Source: Kitagawia praeruptora
Taxonomy: Eukaryota > Streptophyta > Magnoliopsida > Apiales > Apiaceae
Reading direction: 5' to 3'
NCBI GenBank assembly: GCA_037693485.1
Contig: CM075346.1
Location: forward strand, 90,130,501 to 90,194,500
DNA: 64,000 nucleotides
Made by a program: the position numbers and the translations under genes. Numbering within the stretch: the stretch's first letter is position 1; each line of letters begins with the position of its first letter. Under the pieces are notes generated by a model. It ran no database searches. It was given only the letters and a program-made list of their open reading frames with translations, and was not told the origin of the DNA. Below are positions 9,402 to 21,706 of this stretch, piece after piece.

Positions 9402-10789
9402 TGATAAGTGGATTTATATCCACTTGGAGCATTCTAAATCGGCTTAAATTGATTGTCTTGGGCTCAAGTTTCTTGTAGTTTTGATGTATTTTGTTTAGTT
9501 GTGCAGATTTACAAGGATGTTGATTATGGTGGATGTTTTTGTCGTTTTTGGAGATTTAATTTATTAAAATTCGGATTTATTGGGCTGCACGCGTGAGATT
9601 CACTGTTTGGGCCATATCTTGAGTTCTATAAGTCTGTTTTCAGCCCGTAAGCAGTCCACGCGAAGATAACGAGATTCTCTATCATTCTAAGGTGGTCCAG
9701 AAGCCCAATTACGTTTGGAACGGCTCTGGAAAATAGAAGAAAAGTCAGCTACGAATTTCCCTTAAAAAACAGAATCAGTCTAGGAAACGTATCTTGCAGA
9801 AATTCTATCATAATTCTGTTTTGGTATTTTCTTGCTGGGCAAGATGTCTAGAGCCTATATAAACACATCCAACCCTTGTAAATTGGAGGAGGAGGATCAT
9901 CATCGTTAGGAGTAGAACTATTACATATCAATCACTTAGGTTTATTTGTATATTTTCATACTTTGTTTTTATCATGGTTTCATCAGATCCCATGATGACG
10001 AGAGGTTCGATTATGAACTAATCGTTGTCATGGGATTCTAACGGAGTTATTTATGGAGCTTTAGTATCTTGATTGCTTTAAAGATCTGTGTGTGATGTAT
10101 ATCTGATATCCTCGTATGGTTGTGCTTATTGAATTTAGATGCGTAGCTAACATCTAATTTGTTAATCTCTTGCTAAACGAGAGTGGATCTTGAGATTTAG
10201 AACTTGCCATGCTAGCATAGGATAGGTTGATGTTTTAACATCATGATTTGTGGCATGAATAGAGATATTATGCTACCCTATGTGATCATTATGGATAACT
10301 TGTGCTTCAACCTTTATGTTTTCAAATTCTATAGAGATATAGGGTCTAAACATAATAGGTGCCTATTCATCTTCTATCTCTTTTGTGGATGTATGTGTAG
10401 ATTGGTACTAGTATACCGAGAGGTAACTTTTACTCTTTTCGTGTTATCCGATCAGATATCATAACCATTGCATATAGTGATTAAAGGCGTCAGATCTAAG
10501 CGAAGTATTTAATGAAGTTAGGATTCCATGGTTTTTCTTGCAGACGTAATTAGAATTTTAATTCTTGTTAGTTAGTTAATTCGTAGTTTTGTTAATTTGT
10601 TTTTTTTAGTTAATTTAGATAGTTAAATCCCATATTTGTTATTTGTCTTAGCAGTGCATAATAACCATACATTGTTGCATAGGTGCATTTACTGAATAGA
10701 ACCATAACTTGATCCCTGTGGGAACGAATTTGGACTTAACCTTATATATTACTTGTGACCACGTACGCTTGCGTGTTTTAGTGTAAACA
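9402..10789 (+). repeat. 3' LTR of the young LARD-like element
   Basis: 1,388 bp, ending tgtaaaca, followed by the target duplication aacac. Differences from the 5' LTR noted by eye: an A/T change in the first third, two changes just after the TATA box, one G/A change near the end and one extra T in a T run. Confidence 0.92.
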
Positions 10790-10794
10790 AACAC

Positions 10795-11234
10795 GTTCGG
10801 TTATCCTGAGCAAATTTATTCATTCCAAGCCTACTTCCAAATCTAACATGAAATCTTTGAAAAAATAATGTGTACAAGGATTTGAACCCAAGACCTCACA
10901 TAGGTCAATTCATCCCTCCAACCACTTGAGCTAACATGAGCGTTTGAGATAAAAATAAAATTCATTAACTACATACAATGTTTTTTTCTTTATGCTCTAT
11001 TTCACTATTTATTTACGATGGATCAAGTGTTTCACTAAATTTCTAGCTGATTGAGCTATGTGATCATTTGAGTTAATACTAAAATTCATCAACCACATAC
11101 ATAAATATTTATTAATTTATATTTTATTCAATATTTTACTTTACAGTTTATTTAAGATAAAACAAGTGTTTCAATTAAGCTTCACATATTATTTGCATGA
11201 TAACTTGTGTGCATTGATTCTCTTTATAATCATA
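10795..11234 (+). repeat. Downstream copy of the Helitron-like block
   Basis: Continues the block interrupted by the LARD element. From 10811 it repeats the sequence of 2940-3339 (gcaaatttattcatt.., tRNA-like segment, gagctaacatgag.., cattaactacatac..). It includes an unduplicated tRNA-like segment at 10878-10934 (B box complement at 10878-10888, A box complement at 10922-10934). Confidence 0.6.
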
Positions 11235-11685
11235 CTAGCTTAGAACGCGTGCATTGCACTGGTGATTTTTAATATTGGTTATCATACTACTTGTGTTGTA
11301 ATATTTTATTCTAATTATATTAGATTTAGATTTGTGTTTTAATAAATAAAATAGTTATATATGTTCTGATTAAAATAATTAGTCATGTTCAAATAGAATT
11401 TTAATTTTAGCCCCAATATGTCCAAGATGTTTAGTTAGAATGGATTTTTAGTATAATTAGTCTGGTTAAAATAGGATTCTAACTTAGGCCTAATAAGTCC
11501 AAGTATCAAAATTTTTATATTCTCTCAAGTATTGTATAGATTTATTTTGGGTTTAAGAATATGTTAATTAAGTCCGATCCAAGTATTTATTAATTTTTTT
11601 AGTTAAGAATATTTTAATCAAGCCTGACCAGAGTACCGACCGGCTACGAAACTTTTAATATTTCGGTTTAATAGTATAGTATAGA
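11235..11685 (-). mobile_element. Short non-autonomous Helitron (copy B)
   Basis: Same family as 3340-3791: CTAG at 11235-11238, weakened hairpin (cgtgcattgcactgg), 5' TCTATACTATACTATT at 11685. Its flanks are also shared with the first copy, so the whole block was duplicated rather than the Helitron inserting twice independently. Confidence 0.72.
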
Positions 11686-12495
11686 TGTAGGCCTATAATT
11701 ATTCTTTTGTGATAAATTATTTACTTTTGTTAACAATATCATAAATGGAGCGCATAATTGTTTGTAACTAATTTTGGTATGACATTTTTATATGAATTAA
11801 ACTATATTGACTATTGTTAGTGAAACTAGAAACAACTAATATTTATGAATAATACATATTAACAAAAGTATGAATAGTAAGAAAATTATCGAAAATATAT
11901 AATATACAAATAAGCTTGGATAACATAACCATTATTTATAAATAATTACATAGAATATGTGGTTTATTTATAAGATGGAATTATGAGTTATCAATTATTA
12001 GCTAAATACTTGCATGAAATAAATAGTTGAATTATAAGGATATTTTACAATAATATATTGGAATAAATTGTATATAATATTTGACAAAGTATAATGATGA
12101 ATTCAATGTCAAAGTATAGGGAAATGAGACATGAACAATTTTAGCTCATGATGTTGGAAGCAAGAAAAATATCTATCGAGACGTAATTCATCAATTCTCA
12201 AGCGCATAGGTCAAAAGAATGATAAGTTTGTTACGCAAGGTAGATCTGTTAAGTCAATTATTCATAATTGAATTTTCTGATATCTTGAAAGATAAATAGA
12301 TGTCGAAAAAGAAACAAAGACAATGAATTCTTAAATATCAAGAGATTAGAAGAAAAGAGAGGGAAAAGTTAGAAAAAGAGCTTTAAGAACTTAAAGAACA
12401 AGGCATGGGCAGAGTTTCAAAGGATTGTTATTAAAATCAAGATCAGAACTTACACTTTCAGAATGGAATAGTTTGAAGGATATTTAGATTTTACC
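11686..12495 (+). repeat. Unclassified repeat block interrupted by the LINE
   Basis: The part to about 12085 recurs at 18891-19310. The part from 12089 ('gaattcaatgtcaaagtata..') recurs at about 32485-32889. In that second copy the sequence continues past the LINE insertion point with 'ttaaattagc', so 12495 is the insertion boundary. No coding frame. Confidence 0.6.
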
Positions 12496-12527
12496 TTTTT
12501 TTTTTTTTGAAACAAAATGATATTTCA

Positions 12528-15500
12528 TTAATTATGCAAACTTTCAGACAATAATATCTCCAACAATTGACTCGGAGGAGACGGGAAAACACAGAAACTG
12601 TTAACATCACAGGGGATTTTAGCCATACAATGAGCTACCCTGTTTGCTTTGTTTCTAACAAACCTTAACATCAATCTATCACTGCCTTGCAGAAGATCCC
12701 TGCACTGCTGCAACACTTGCCCAATCTCTAGCAAATTATCCTTCGGTTGCTGCACCTCCTGGACATTGATCAGCGAATCGCTCTCAACAATCACTTGCCC
12801 TGCTGTATAATCACTGGCCCATGATAATGCTTCAAGAATTCCTATCGCCTCTGCCTCGGCAACAGACACCCTCCCTGCAAATTTCATGGTTCGTCCCATA
12901 ATGTACTGACCCAGATGATTCCGTCCCACCATACCCACTGCAAACCAGTTCTGGCCTTCAATCACAGCAGCATCTACATTCACCTTCATACAACCGACTT
13001 CTGGGGCCTTCCATCTACTGTCATACTCATGCATGACTTCCTGCTCAGACCTGTTTTGCTGTTGTCTCGCATTAGCTTCTTGCCAGTCTTTAATTTGTTT
13101 TTTGCTACCCTCCATAATTGCTTCTGGTGTCATAACTCTGTTTTCAAATATACATTTGTTTCTCATAAACCAGACTCCTGATAGCACTGCTGAGATGACA
13201 ATCAACTCTTGCTTTGAACCACTTGTAAGCTTCTGCAGAAGCCACTCAATGCTGTCTTCAATGTTCCACTCATCTACGTCAACCCCCATATAATTCCAGC
13301 ATCTCCTAGCAAACTGACATTCAAAGAACAAATGTCTCAAGTGTTCAATCTCTCCCGTGCACATAGAACAACTGATTGGAGTATTAATACCCCTTCCTCT
13401 CAATCGAATTCTTACTGGCAGCGTATTGCGACAAAACCTCCACAAAAACACTTTAGTTTTATGAGGAACCTCTAGTTTCCAGATCACACTCCAACCTCTT
13501 GACTGCTGAACTTCATCTCCTATTAGATGTTGTTGACACCACTGAAAATAACCCGATTTCACCGTATACTTCCCATTCTTAGAATGAGTCCAGGCCACCC
13601 TGTCTGTTGTATACCTTTGTGGAATACGAATCTTCACAATTGCTTCTACATCCACCTTACAGAAATGATTGTTCAACTTATTTACATCCCATGTTTTCGT
13701 GTTATCTAGAAACAAATCACTCACTACTGAACTCGAAATATCCCCAGTCACCCGGTTCTTGTCTACACAAAAGTCCTCCTTAGAACGCAACCATCTATCC
13801 TCCAACACTTTAATTGACTTACCATCCCCCACTACCCACCTCAGACCACCTTTCATCTCCTCTTTGGCCTCCCAAATACCAGACCATGTATAGCTATCAC
13901 CCCCCTTTCTGCCTGCTTGTAAGAAACTGCTATTGGGATAGTATCTCGCTTTCAAGACTCTAGCCAATAAAGAATCTGGCTCATTAATAAGCTTCCAGCA
14001 TTGCTTACTTAATAAAGCCACATTAAACCCCTTAATGTCTCGAAAACCCAGACCCCCCTGATTCTTCGAAGTGCACATCTTTTGCCAACTCAACTATCTA
14101 ATGCCTTTATTGTTTGCTGAATTATTCCTCCACCAATATGCATTCATCACTGTTTGAATCTCCTCACATATAGACTTAGGCAACATGAAACAAGACATTG
14201 CATAGGCAGGTATGGCCTGTAAAACATTCTTCAGCATGACCATTTTACCAGCTCAAGATAACAGCTTCGTACTCCAACTCTCTATTTTCTTGATCACCTG
14301 ATCCTTTAAATACCTAAACACTTTCTTTTTTGAATGACCAACCAGAGACGGAAGGCCTAGGTATTTGCTTTCACCAATATTCTTCGTTACACCCAATTTC
14401 TCCTTGATTTCTTCTTGTTTATCCATCCTTACATTTGAACTAAAGAATATTGCTGATTTTTGGTAGTTAACTGCTTGGCCAGAATACACCTCATAGGTAT
14501 TCAGAATGCATTTTACTTTCTCTGCTTCCGTGGTTGTGGCATTAAAGAACAAAAAGCTATCATCGGCAAAGAGTAAATGCGTAACAGCTGGGGCTGTATT
14601 ACAAATTTTACATCCCTTGATGCTTCCATCCCTAGCAGCTGAATTTAGATCCTTAGAAAGACCTTCTACACATAATAAGAACAAGTATGGCGACAAGGGA
14701 TCCCCCTGACGTAACCCTCGAGTGGGATTTATTGGCCCTATCATTGAATCCTGAAATGAAATAGAGTAAGACACTATTGTGACACACAACATTATCCACT
14801 TTATCCAGCTTTCTGCAAATCCCATGGCCACCATCCTATATCGGAGATAATCCCAACTTACTCGATCATAAGCTTTGCTTATGTCAAGTTTTAAAGCCAC
14901 TCCTCCATCTTGACCACTATGCTTCCTCTTCATATAGTACAGAATTTCGAAGGCTACTAACACATTATCTGTAATGTTTCTACCAGGGACAAAGGCTGAC
15001 TGCTCTTCCGAAATAATTTGAGGGAGAATTTTCTGCAATCTGTTTGCTAGGACTTTAGCAACAATCTTGTACAGTACATTACATAGGGCTATGGGTCTGA
15101 GATCCTTAGGGTCATCTACCAACTCTTTTTTGGGAATAAGAACAATGGTTGTATCATTGACACTGCTTGAAAATTGACCCTCAGATAACCATTGTTTGCA
15201 GCATTTAAAAACTTCCATCCCAAGCAATTTCCAAAACTGTTGAAAAAAGGCTGGATTAAGGCCATCTGGGCCACTAGCTTTATCAGGGTGCATATCTTTA
15301 ACAGCCTTAGTGAACTCAGCAAAATTAAGCTCAGTTGTAAGAAGCTCATTTTGACAAGCAGATATAATAGTATTGTCTATATTACTATCCATGTCATTAT
15401 AGTTACCAGATTCCTTAAAAACCTGATTGAAGTAGTTAAATAGAACAGTACACATACCATCATGATTTGAAACCATCGTACCATCTTCTGCTTTGAGTTT

Positions 15501-16529
15501 TGAAATATGGTTCACTTTTTTCCTACTTGACGCTGTTGCATGGAAAAAGCGAGAATTTGTATCACCCTCCTTAAGCCAAAAATTTTTTGCTCTTTGCTTC
15601 CAATACACTTCCTCATGAACAAGTAACTCATTTAGCTTATCTTTTTCATCAAAGTACTGTTGGATACCATCATCGTCTTCTCTGTCTTTTAGGTCCTCTA
15701 TAACCTTTTTTTGTCGAACTACTTTCTCCCTGAATTTATTAAAAAAATCCCTTCCCCAATGAGCCATGTACCTAGATAGTTCCCCAAGTTTTGGAATCAA
15801 GTGGAGAGCTGGGATTTGCTGCCAATAACTCGAAATTTCAGCATGAAAATTGGCTTCCTTCAGCCATGTGTTCTCGAACCTGAATCTGAATTGCTTCTTC
15901 GTAAAAGATGTGCTCAACAGCTCTAATCTGATTGGATCATGATCAGATATAGTTACATGAAAAATAGACAGCATACATAGAGGAAACTTACTCCACCAAG
16001 CATCATTAGCAAAACATCTATCTAACCTTTCCCTCACCCAATTTGTTGTGCCTTTACTCTTCTCCCAAGTGAATTCCCCCCCTTTTAGATCCAGCTCAAT
16101 CAACGAACTATCTTCTACTGCCTTACGAAATCCTTCCCTTAGACTATACGGATGCTCATTCCTTCCCTTCTTATCGGTACTGTAAAGAAGGTCATTGAAG
16201 TCACCAAAAACACACCAGGCCAACTGAGAAACTGACGCCAAGTTACGAAGAAAATCCCATGATTCCTGTCTCCTTTCTCGCTCTGGGAACCCATAGAAGC
16301 ACGTCAATCTCCATCTATCTCCTGATCTTTCTTGGATTATAACATCAATGTGATTATTAGAAGAACCAAATACAGAACAATTTGTCTTATTACTCCAAAA
16401 AATCGCCAATCCCCCTCCTCTACCTTGCTTATCCACCACGAAATAATTTGAAAAACCAATTTTTGTTGCAAGCACTGCAACTTTATTACTATCTGCTAAA
16501 GTTTCTGATAAAAACAAAACATTTAAAAT
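12528..16529 (-). pseudogene. LINE ORF2 remnant: endonuclease, reverse transcriptase, RNase H
   Basis: One frame broken by two stops, TGA at 14253-14255 and TAG at 14094-14096; the frame is unchanged across both. In order from the right: partial endonuclease/exonuclease/phosphatase domain (GDFNDLL; ISDHDPIRLEL), reverse transcriptase with the catalytic FADDS box and a GLRQGDPLSPYLFLL motif, a zinc-finger-like reverse transcriptase segment (SCSMCTGEIEHLRHLFFEC), and a plant-type RNase H (KVNVDAAV; AEAEAIGILEAL; VIVESDS). L1-type plant LINEs with an RNase H at the C terminus share this order. The endonuclease start is missing, so this copy cannot move by itself. TGA from CGA is consistent with decay of methylated CpG. 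Confidence 0.88.
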
Positions 16530-16531
16530 GG

Positions 16532-16576
16532 ATTCCCCCCCTTTTAGATCCAGCTCAATCAACGAACTATCTTCTA
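16532..16576. repeat. 45-bp filler copied from inside the LINE
   Basis: Positions 16532-16576 are identical to 16073-16117, including a run of seven C. The copy sits exactly at the LINE's 5' junction, in direct orientation. It puts the phrase IELDLKGGE twice in the translated frame. Confidence 0.8.
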
Positions 16577-16577
16577 T

Positions 16578-16836
16578 AAATGTTTTTTTGTTTATGTTCT
16601 ATTTCACTATTTATTTAAAATGGATCAAGTATTTCACTAAATTTCTTACGGATTGAGTTATGTGATTATTTGAGTTAATACTAAAATTCATCAACTACAT
16701 ACATAAATATTTATTTATTTATATTTTATACAATATTTTGTTTTACAATTTATTTAAGATGAAATAAATGTTTCAATTAAGTCTCACATATTATTTGCAA
16801 GATAACTTGTGTGCATTGATTCTCTTTATAATAATA
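16578..16836 (+). repeat. Third copy of the Helitron-like block (5' part missing)
   Basis: Starts inside the block at 'aaatgttttttt' and matches 3082-3339 and about 10979-11234. It is cut at the LINE boundary. Confidence 0.6.
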
Positions 16837-18890
16837 CTAGCTTAAAACCCGTGCAATGCACGGGTGATTTTTAATATTGGTTATCATACTACTTGTGTTG
16901 TAATATTTTATTTGTAATTATATTAGATTTAGATTTGTGTTTTAACTAAATAAAATAGTTATATATGTTGTGATTAAAATAATTAGTCATGTTAAAATAG
17001 AATTTTAATTTTAGCCCCAATATGTCCAAGATGTTTAGTTAGAATGGATTTTTAATATAACTAGCTTAAAACCCGTGCGATGCACGAATGTTCTTTAATA
17101 TAACAGATTTTTTTTATTTGAATTAAAAATTTTAAAACATGAACTTTCTTGGATTAAAATTTTAGCAAAATATGTTCTGATATAATTATATATATGTTGT
17201 CCGTGATATTTTTAGAAAATGATGGATTTTAGTTTGAAAATATTGAAAAGATGTAATATTTTAGCTGAAAAACGTAATCGGTTAGTTATTAGTTATTATA
17301 TTGTTATTATTTTATTGTACTTAAATAAAGCAAACCAAATAGGTTTTTCGGAAAAAAATAAAAAAAAATAGAAAAGATAATGTATTTTAGCTGAAAATGG
17401 TAATTGGTTAATTATTAGTAATTATAATATTTTTTTTATTAAACATAATTGCTCATAGTTTTTTAAGAAAAGGAAAAATTTTACCTAGATAAACTGTATT
17501 TTACGTAAAAAGAAAAATTGGCTATTGAAAAATAGAAAATGTAGCATATTTTACTTGAAAAAGGAAAGAATTTCTCATATTTTATGTGATAAAAGAATAG
17601 TTATTGAAAAATAGAAAATTTAACATGTTTTACCTGAAGAAGGAAATTTATTAGTTATTAGTAATTATAAATAATTAAGTAAGGATAACATGAAGATGAC
17701 ATGATTTATGTGAAAATGACAATTGATTAGTTTATAGTAATTATAATTTAATTATGTTATTTTACTAAATAAAATTGATCATAGTTTTTAGAAAATGAGA
17801 AATTAATGTTGCCCGTTATATTTCTAGAAAAAAGGGAATTTTATTAGAAAAAATTGATTAGTTTGTAGTAATTATAATTTAATTATGTTATTTTACTAAA
17901 TAAAATTGCTCATAGTTTTTAGAAATTGAGAAATTTAATGTTCCCCGTTATATTTCTAGAAAAAAAGGTAATTTAATTAGAAAAAATAGAAAAAATTATA
18001 TATTTTAGTTGAATTGGTTAATTATTAGTATTATAATATTATTATTGTTTTATTTTTATTAAATATAAACGTCCGTGATTTTATTGGAAAAAAGGAGGTT
18101 TTAGTAAAAGAAAAGAAAAAAGGTAACGTGTTTTGGCTGAAAAAGGTAACCGTCCATGATATAATTGGAAAAAGAAAGATTTTAGTTAGAGAAAAGAGAA
18201 AAGGTAACGTGTTTTGAATGAAAAAGGTAATTGATTAGTTAATAGTAATGATAATATAATTATGTTATTTTATTAAACAAAATTGCTCGTAGTGTTTTTA
18301 AAAAAGAGAAATTTTAGTTAGAAAATGTAAAAGATATTCTAATTTACCTGAAAAAGGAAATTATTTAATTAATGAAAAATAGAAAAGGTAATATGACCTG
18401 ATCAAAAAGAAAATTGATTCATAAAGGAGAAATTTTAGTTAGAAAAAATATAAAGATATTGTTTTTTACTTGAAAAAGGAAATTATTTAATTCTTGAAAA
18501 GTAGAAAAGATAATATGTTTAATTTGGAAAAGGAAATTGATTAGTTAGTAATAATTGAGTAAGGGTAAATACGTAAAATCAACAGGTACCGTACCGACCG
18601 ACCAACCGACTAACCAAACTTTTAATGTTTCGGCTTTTATATAATAGTATAGATTAGTCTGGTTAAAATAGGATTCTAATTTAGGGCTAATAAGTCCAAG
18701 TATCAAACTTTTTATATTCTCTCAAGTCTCAAGTATTGTATAGATTTATTTTGGGTTTAAGAATATGTTAATTAAGCCCAATCCAAGTATTTATTAATTT
18801 TTGTACTTAAGAATATGTAAATCAAGCCCGACCAGAGTATCGACCGGCTACGAAACTTTTAATGTTTCGGGTTTAATAATATGGTATAGA
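16837..18890 (-). mobile_element. Helitron (copy C) interrupted by another Helitron
   Basis: Ends match copies A and B: CTAG at 16837 with a perfect hairpin (cccgtgcaatgcacggg), and 5' TCTATACCATATTATT at 18890. Without the inner insertion it would be about 460 bp, the same size as its relatives. Confidence 0.75.
17061..18653 (-). mobile_element. 1.6-kb Helitron (copy D) nested in copy C
   Basis: CTAG at 17061-17064 with 'cccgtgcgatgcacg', and 5' TCTATACTATTATATAAAAG at 18653. The related copies A and B are unbroken at this point ('tataattagtc'), so they show the empty site and an exact insertion between A and T. Inside are many diverged lines of the type 'gaaaaaggtaattgattagtta' and a CCGACCGACC run near 18590. 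It is the same family as 29904-31339. No coding frame. Confidence 0.8.
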
Positions 18891-19435
18891 TGTAGGCCTA
18901 TAATTATTCTTTTGTGATAAATTATTTACTTTTGTCAACAATATCATAAATGGAATGTATAATTGTTTGTAACTAATTTTGGTATGACATTTTTATATGA
19001 ATTAAACTATATTAACTATTGTTAGTGAAACTATAAACAACTAATATATATGAATAGTACATACTAATAAAAGTATGAATAGTAAGAAAATTATCCAAAA
19101 CATATAATATACAAATAAGATTGGATAACATAACCATTATTTATAAATAATTACATAGAATATGTGGTTTATTTAAAAGATGGAATTACGAGTTATCAAT
19201 TATTGACTAAATACTTGCATGAAATATATAGTTGAATTATAAGGATATTTTACAATAATATATTGGAATAAATTGTATATAACATTTGACAAAGTATAAA
19301 ATTTTAAGTATAAAATCCTAGATTATATATTGGTACACAAGATATAATAACTTTTTATTCAAATTAATAGGGGTTGTGATTTATTTTTAAAATATAAATC
19401 ATAAAAAGAATTCATTAGACTCTACATAAAAGCTA
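18891..19435 (+). repeat. Repeat block shared with 11686-12085
   Basis: Matches 11686-12085 closely to about 19310, then diverges. The remainder is AT-rich with no frame. Confidence 0.5.
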
Positions 19436-19748
19436 CTCCCTCCGTCCAAATAGGATGTTAACGTTTGCTTTTTGCACGGAAACCAAGATAGTGAGTGTAA
19501 TATTGTTAAAATAAATGAAATAGTGGGTGTAATAGTGAGTTTATTGTTAAAATAAGTTAAGTAGTGGGTGTAATAGTGATTTTATAGTTAAAATAAGTTA
19601 AGTAGTGGATGTAATAGTGTAAAGTATTGTTAAAATAAGTGAAGTAGTGGGTGTAATAGTGTTAAGACTTACTATTTTAGGAAATGTTAACAATCTATTG
19701 GGACATCCCAAAATAGAAAGTGTTAAGAATCAAAAGGGACGGAGGGAG
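19436..19748. mobile_element. Stowaway-type MITE
   Basis: Starts ctccctccgtcc and ends ggacggagggag, flanked by TA on both sides (19434-19435, 19749-19750). Internally a roughly 35-bp unit ('gttaaaataagt.aagtagtgggtgtaatagtg') is repeated about four times. Confidence 0.85.
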
Positions 19749-19879
19749 TAACTAATTTTTTGGTTTAAAGCATTATTTTTGAAAAAAAGAATTACATATG
19801 ATATATATTATTTATTTAGTTAACATAAAAAATGTAAATAAAGGATCATGCATATATACAACTTGCAAATTTTATATTA

Positions 19880-20183
19880 CTAGCTTATAACCCGTGCGAT
19901 GCACGGATTTTTGTTGATATGTAATAAATTTTATTTTATATTATAATTATATTTTTATATAATCATCATTTAAAATATTTTATTTTAATTTTAATATTAA
20001 TAATTTAATATAAATTTAATTAATGATATGCATGGTTTAATGAAATTTAAAATAAATATGTCGTTAATAAAATTTGAAACTTGAAATTTTAGTAAACTAA
20101 TTTAATCATATAATATATTTAATAATTAGATCTAATGATTCTGATTTTTTACTAAAAATTTAATGGTCATTATTCGTAATACG
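19880..20183 (-). mobile_element. Helitron 3' end (family E), split by the Tat element
   Basis: CTAG at 19880-19883, with the hairpin cccgtgcgatgcacgg just inside. The body is interrupted at 20184 by the LTR of the Ty3 element. Likely right-hand parts of the same family appear after 28593. Confidence 0.55.
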
Positions 20184-21048
20184 TGTTGATGAGTGGATTT
20201 TGTAACAACTTTTGAGAGGTTTACGGGTAGTTGTATAGGCTAGCGATCAACTGTCCTGTGAAAGGTTTGGGTTGTGTTTGTGGGGGTTGAGCTGTGCTCG
20301 AGGGTGTCTCCAATAATCTCAAGTGCCTTTAGAGAAGATTAGAGAACTTAATGCGTCTTACCCTTGAGGTGCCTACGTACCCTTGTATATATAGGGATCA
20401 AGCTCACGTAGTTCTAACGTGATTCTGTCTCTTACTGGAATAGCTGTATTCGGTCGCCTAGTTCGTGTAGGACTCAGGTTCCTTTAGAGCCTTCCACGAA
20501 CTAGTTGGCTAAGTAGAGTACAAACTCGAGTTCGTACCCTACTATAATTCTCTCATTGATCAGAGATAATTCTAGGATCATCTGCGCCCTAGAATTATAC
20601 TCCAATATCAATTCGTTTATTTTTTCTAGATGGCTTCTAGAACCTTCTGTTGGCAACTCGTAGGAACCTGATACTCAGGAACCTATATCTTAGGAGCCTG
20701 TTTCTCAGGAACCTCCTTATTTCGGGACATATCGCTTAGGGACCTCCCTTTAGGCGTCAGTACCTGCACAAATAACAAACTGGTTAGACTGGATAACTCT
20801 TCACATGCTCTTATCATCTCAATGGCTGTTGCTATGCTAACTCGAACTCTTCTGCTGGGAGGAACCTGGCCTTCTAATACTCTGCTCAGCTTCCTGACCA
20901 TTGGGAACCTCCTGATACTCATACTTCCTTAGTCATTTCTTCTATCTGATGTTCATAACTCGTACTGGATCTATCCTCTAGCTCGTATGAATTAAACCCT
21001 AAGGCCTAATGGGCCTAAATCCAGCCCATGATGAATTTGGGCACAACA
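20184..21048 (-). repeat. 3' LTR of the Tat element
   Basis: On the plus strand it starts tgttgatgag and ends gcacaaca. On the minus strand it starts TGTTGTGCCC directly after the polypurine tract. About 865 bp. It holds several copies of 'ctcaggaacct' around 20660-20750. No second LTR is in the window. Confidence 0.75.
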
Positions 21049-21060
21049 AGTACCCCCCGG
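21049..21060 (-). other. Polypurine tract of the Tat element
   Basis: Minus strand CCGGGGGGTACT directly before the 3' LTR. A matching G6 stretch lies at 25740-25750, just downstream of pol. Confidence 0.7.
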
Positions 21061-21570
21061 TTCCTTAAAATCATGTAATATGAAAGGAACCTATCCTAAT
21101 TCTACGAACAAAGGTTCAATGCTAAGCCATTCTAATAACAATACCTTGCTTCAACATTTTATATCCAAGCCTACATGAGCTAACTCGGCGTAGGAAACAG
21201 GACATAAAATATTTTCAGCTTAACATAATCTTGAGTAAACTTCCTTTATACCAGGGAACCTGTTATCTCGTTATTTTCTTCTTCTTGCTTCAGCTTTCCA
21301 AATCAACTCGATGCTTGCATTTAGCTTCCCCGGGAATATGTCTTGTCACGCCTTCTAGAGTTTTTTTAAAAAAAATCCATAGGAAGAGATAATGGTTGAC
21401 AGCAGGAGATAATTCAAAATTTGAATTAAACTTATCACTTACCAAAGCTGCAGTTAATGTATGGGTTCCCAAGGTTCACACGCCTCTCACCCTTGTATCT
21501 CTTTAATTACTGCTCCAGTAGATCGCTGCCATGTGTTCATAGTTGTCCCTCGATTACCTCGACTACTTAA

Positions 21571-21580
21571 TCATATAAAC
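21571..21580 (+). promoter_or_regulatory. Probable TATA box of the antisense gene
   Basis: tcatataaac on the plus strand, about 135 bp before the 5' leader intron donor. It would start a transcript near 21600. Confidence 0.4.
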
Positions 21581-21706
21581 TGATCCAACCTCATTTTTTA
21601 ACCTTTACCAAATATTTGCTAAAACCCTTAGAGAGAGAAAGAGAAAAAAAAACCAACCGTCATCTGTTCAATCCAACTTCTTCGCCGTCGTTCGCTCTGA
21701 TCCAAG

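Larger units (their letters stand above)
3912..10789 (+). mobile_element. Complete non-autonomous LTR retrotransposon (LARD-like, Athila/Tat-type signals)
   Basis: Two direct LTRs (3912-5298 and 9402-10789) start TG and end CA. The 5-bp duplication aacac flanks the element (3907-3911, 10790-10794). A primer binding site matching the tRNA-Asp type of Athila-like elements follows the 5' LTR, and a polypurine tract precedes the 3' LTR. The 4.1-kb interior has one gag-like frame and no protease, reverse transcriptase, RNase H or integrase, so it must depend on another element's enzymes. By eye the LTRs differ by about four substitutions and one T-run indel in 1.39 kb, so insertion was recent. It sits inside the tandem Helitron-like blocks and splits one of them. 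Confidence 0.92.
12496..16576 (-). mobile_element. L1-type LINE, 5' truncated, with poly(A) tail
   Basis: Minus-strand non-LTR retrotransposon. The poly(A) tail appears as a T run at 12496-12508 on the plus strand. The coding region runs from a truncated endonuclease to a C-terminal RNase H. The 5' end (right side) is missing the start of the endonuclease domain and closes with a 45-bp copied segment (16532-16576). No target site duplication is visible, because left and right flanks come from different copies of the surrounding repeat, so a deletion has joined them. Confidence 0.85.

Noticed and set aside
19436..19748. Regularly spaced repeats resembling a CRISPR array
   Set aside because: They are diverged tandem repeats inside a Stowaway MITE; no spacers of constant length and no cas genes; the DNA is eukaryotic.
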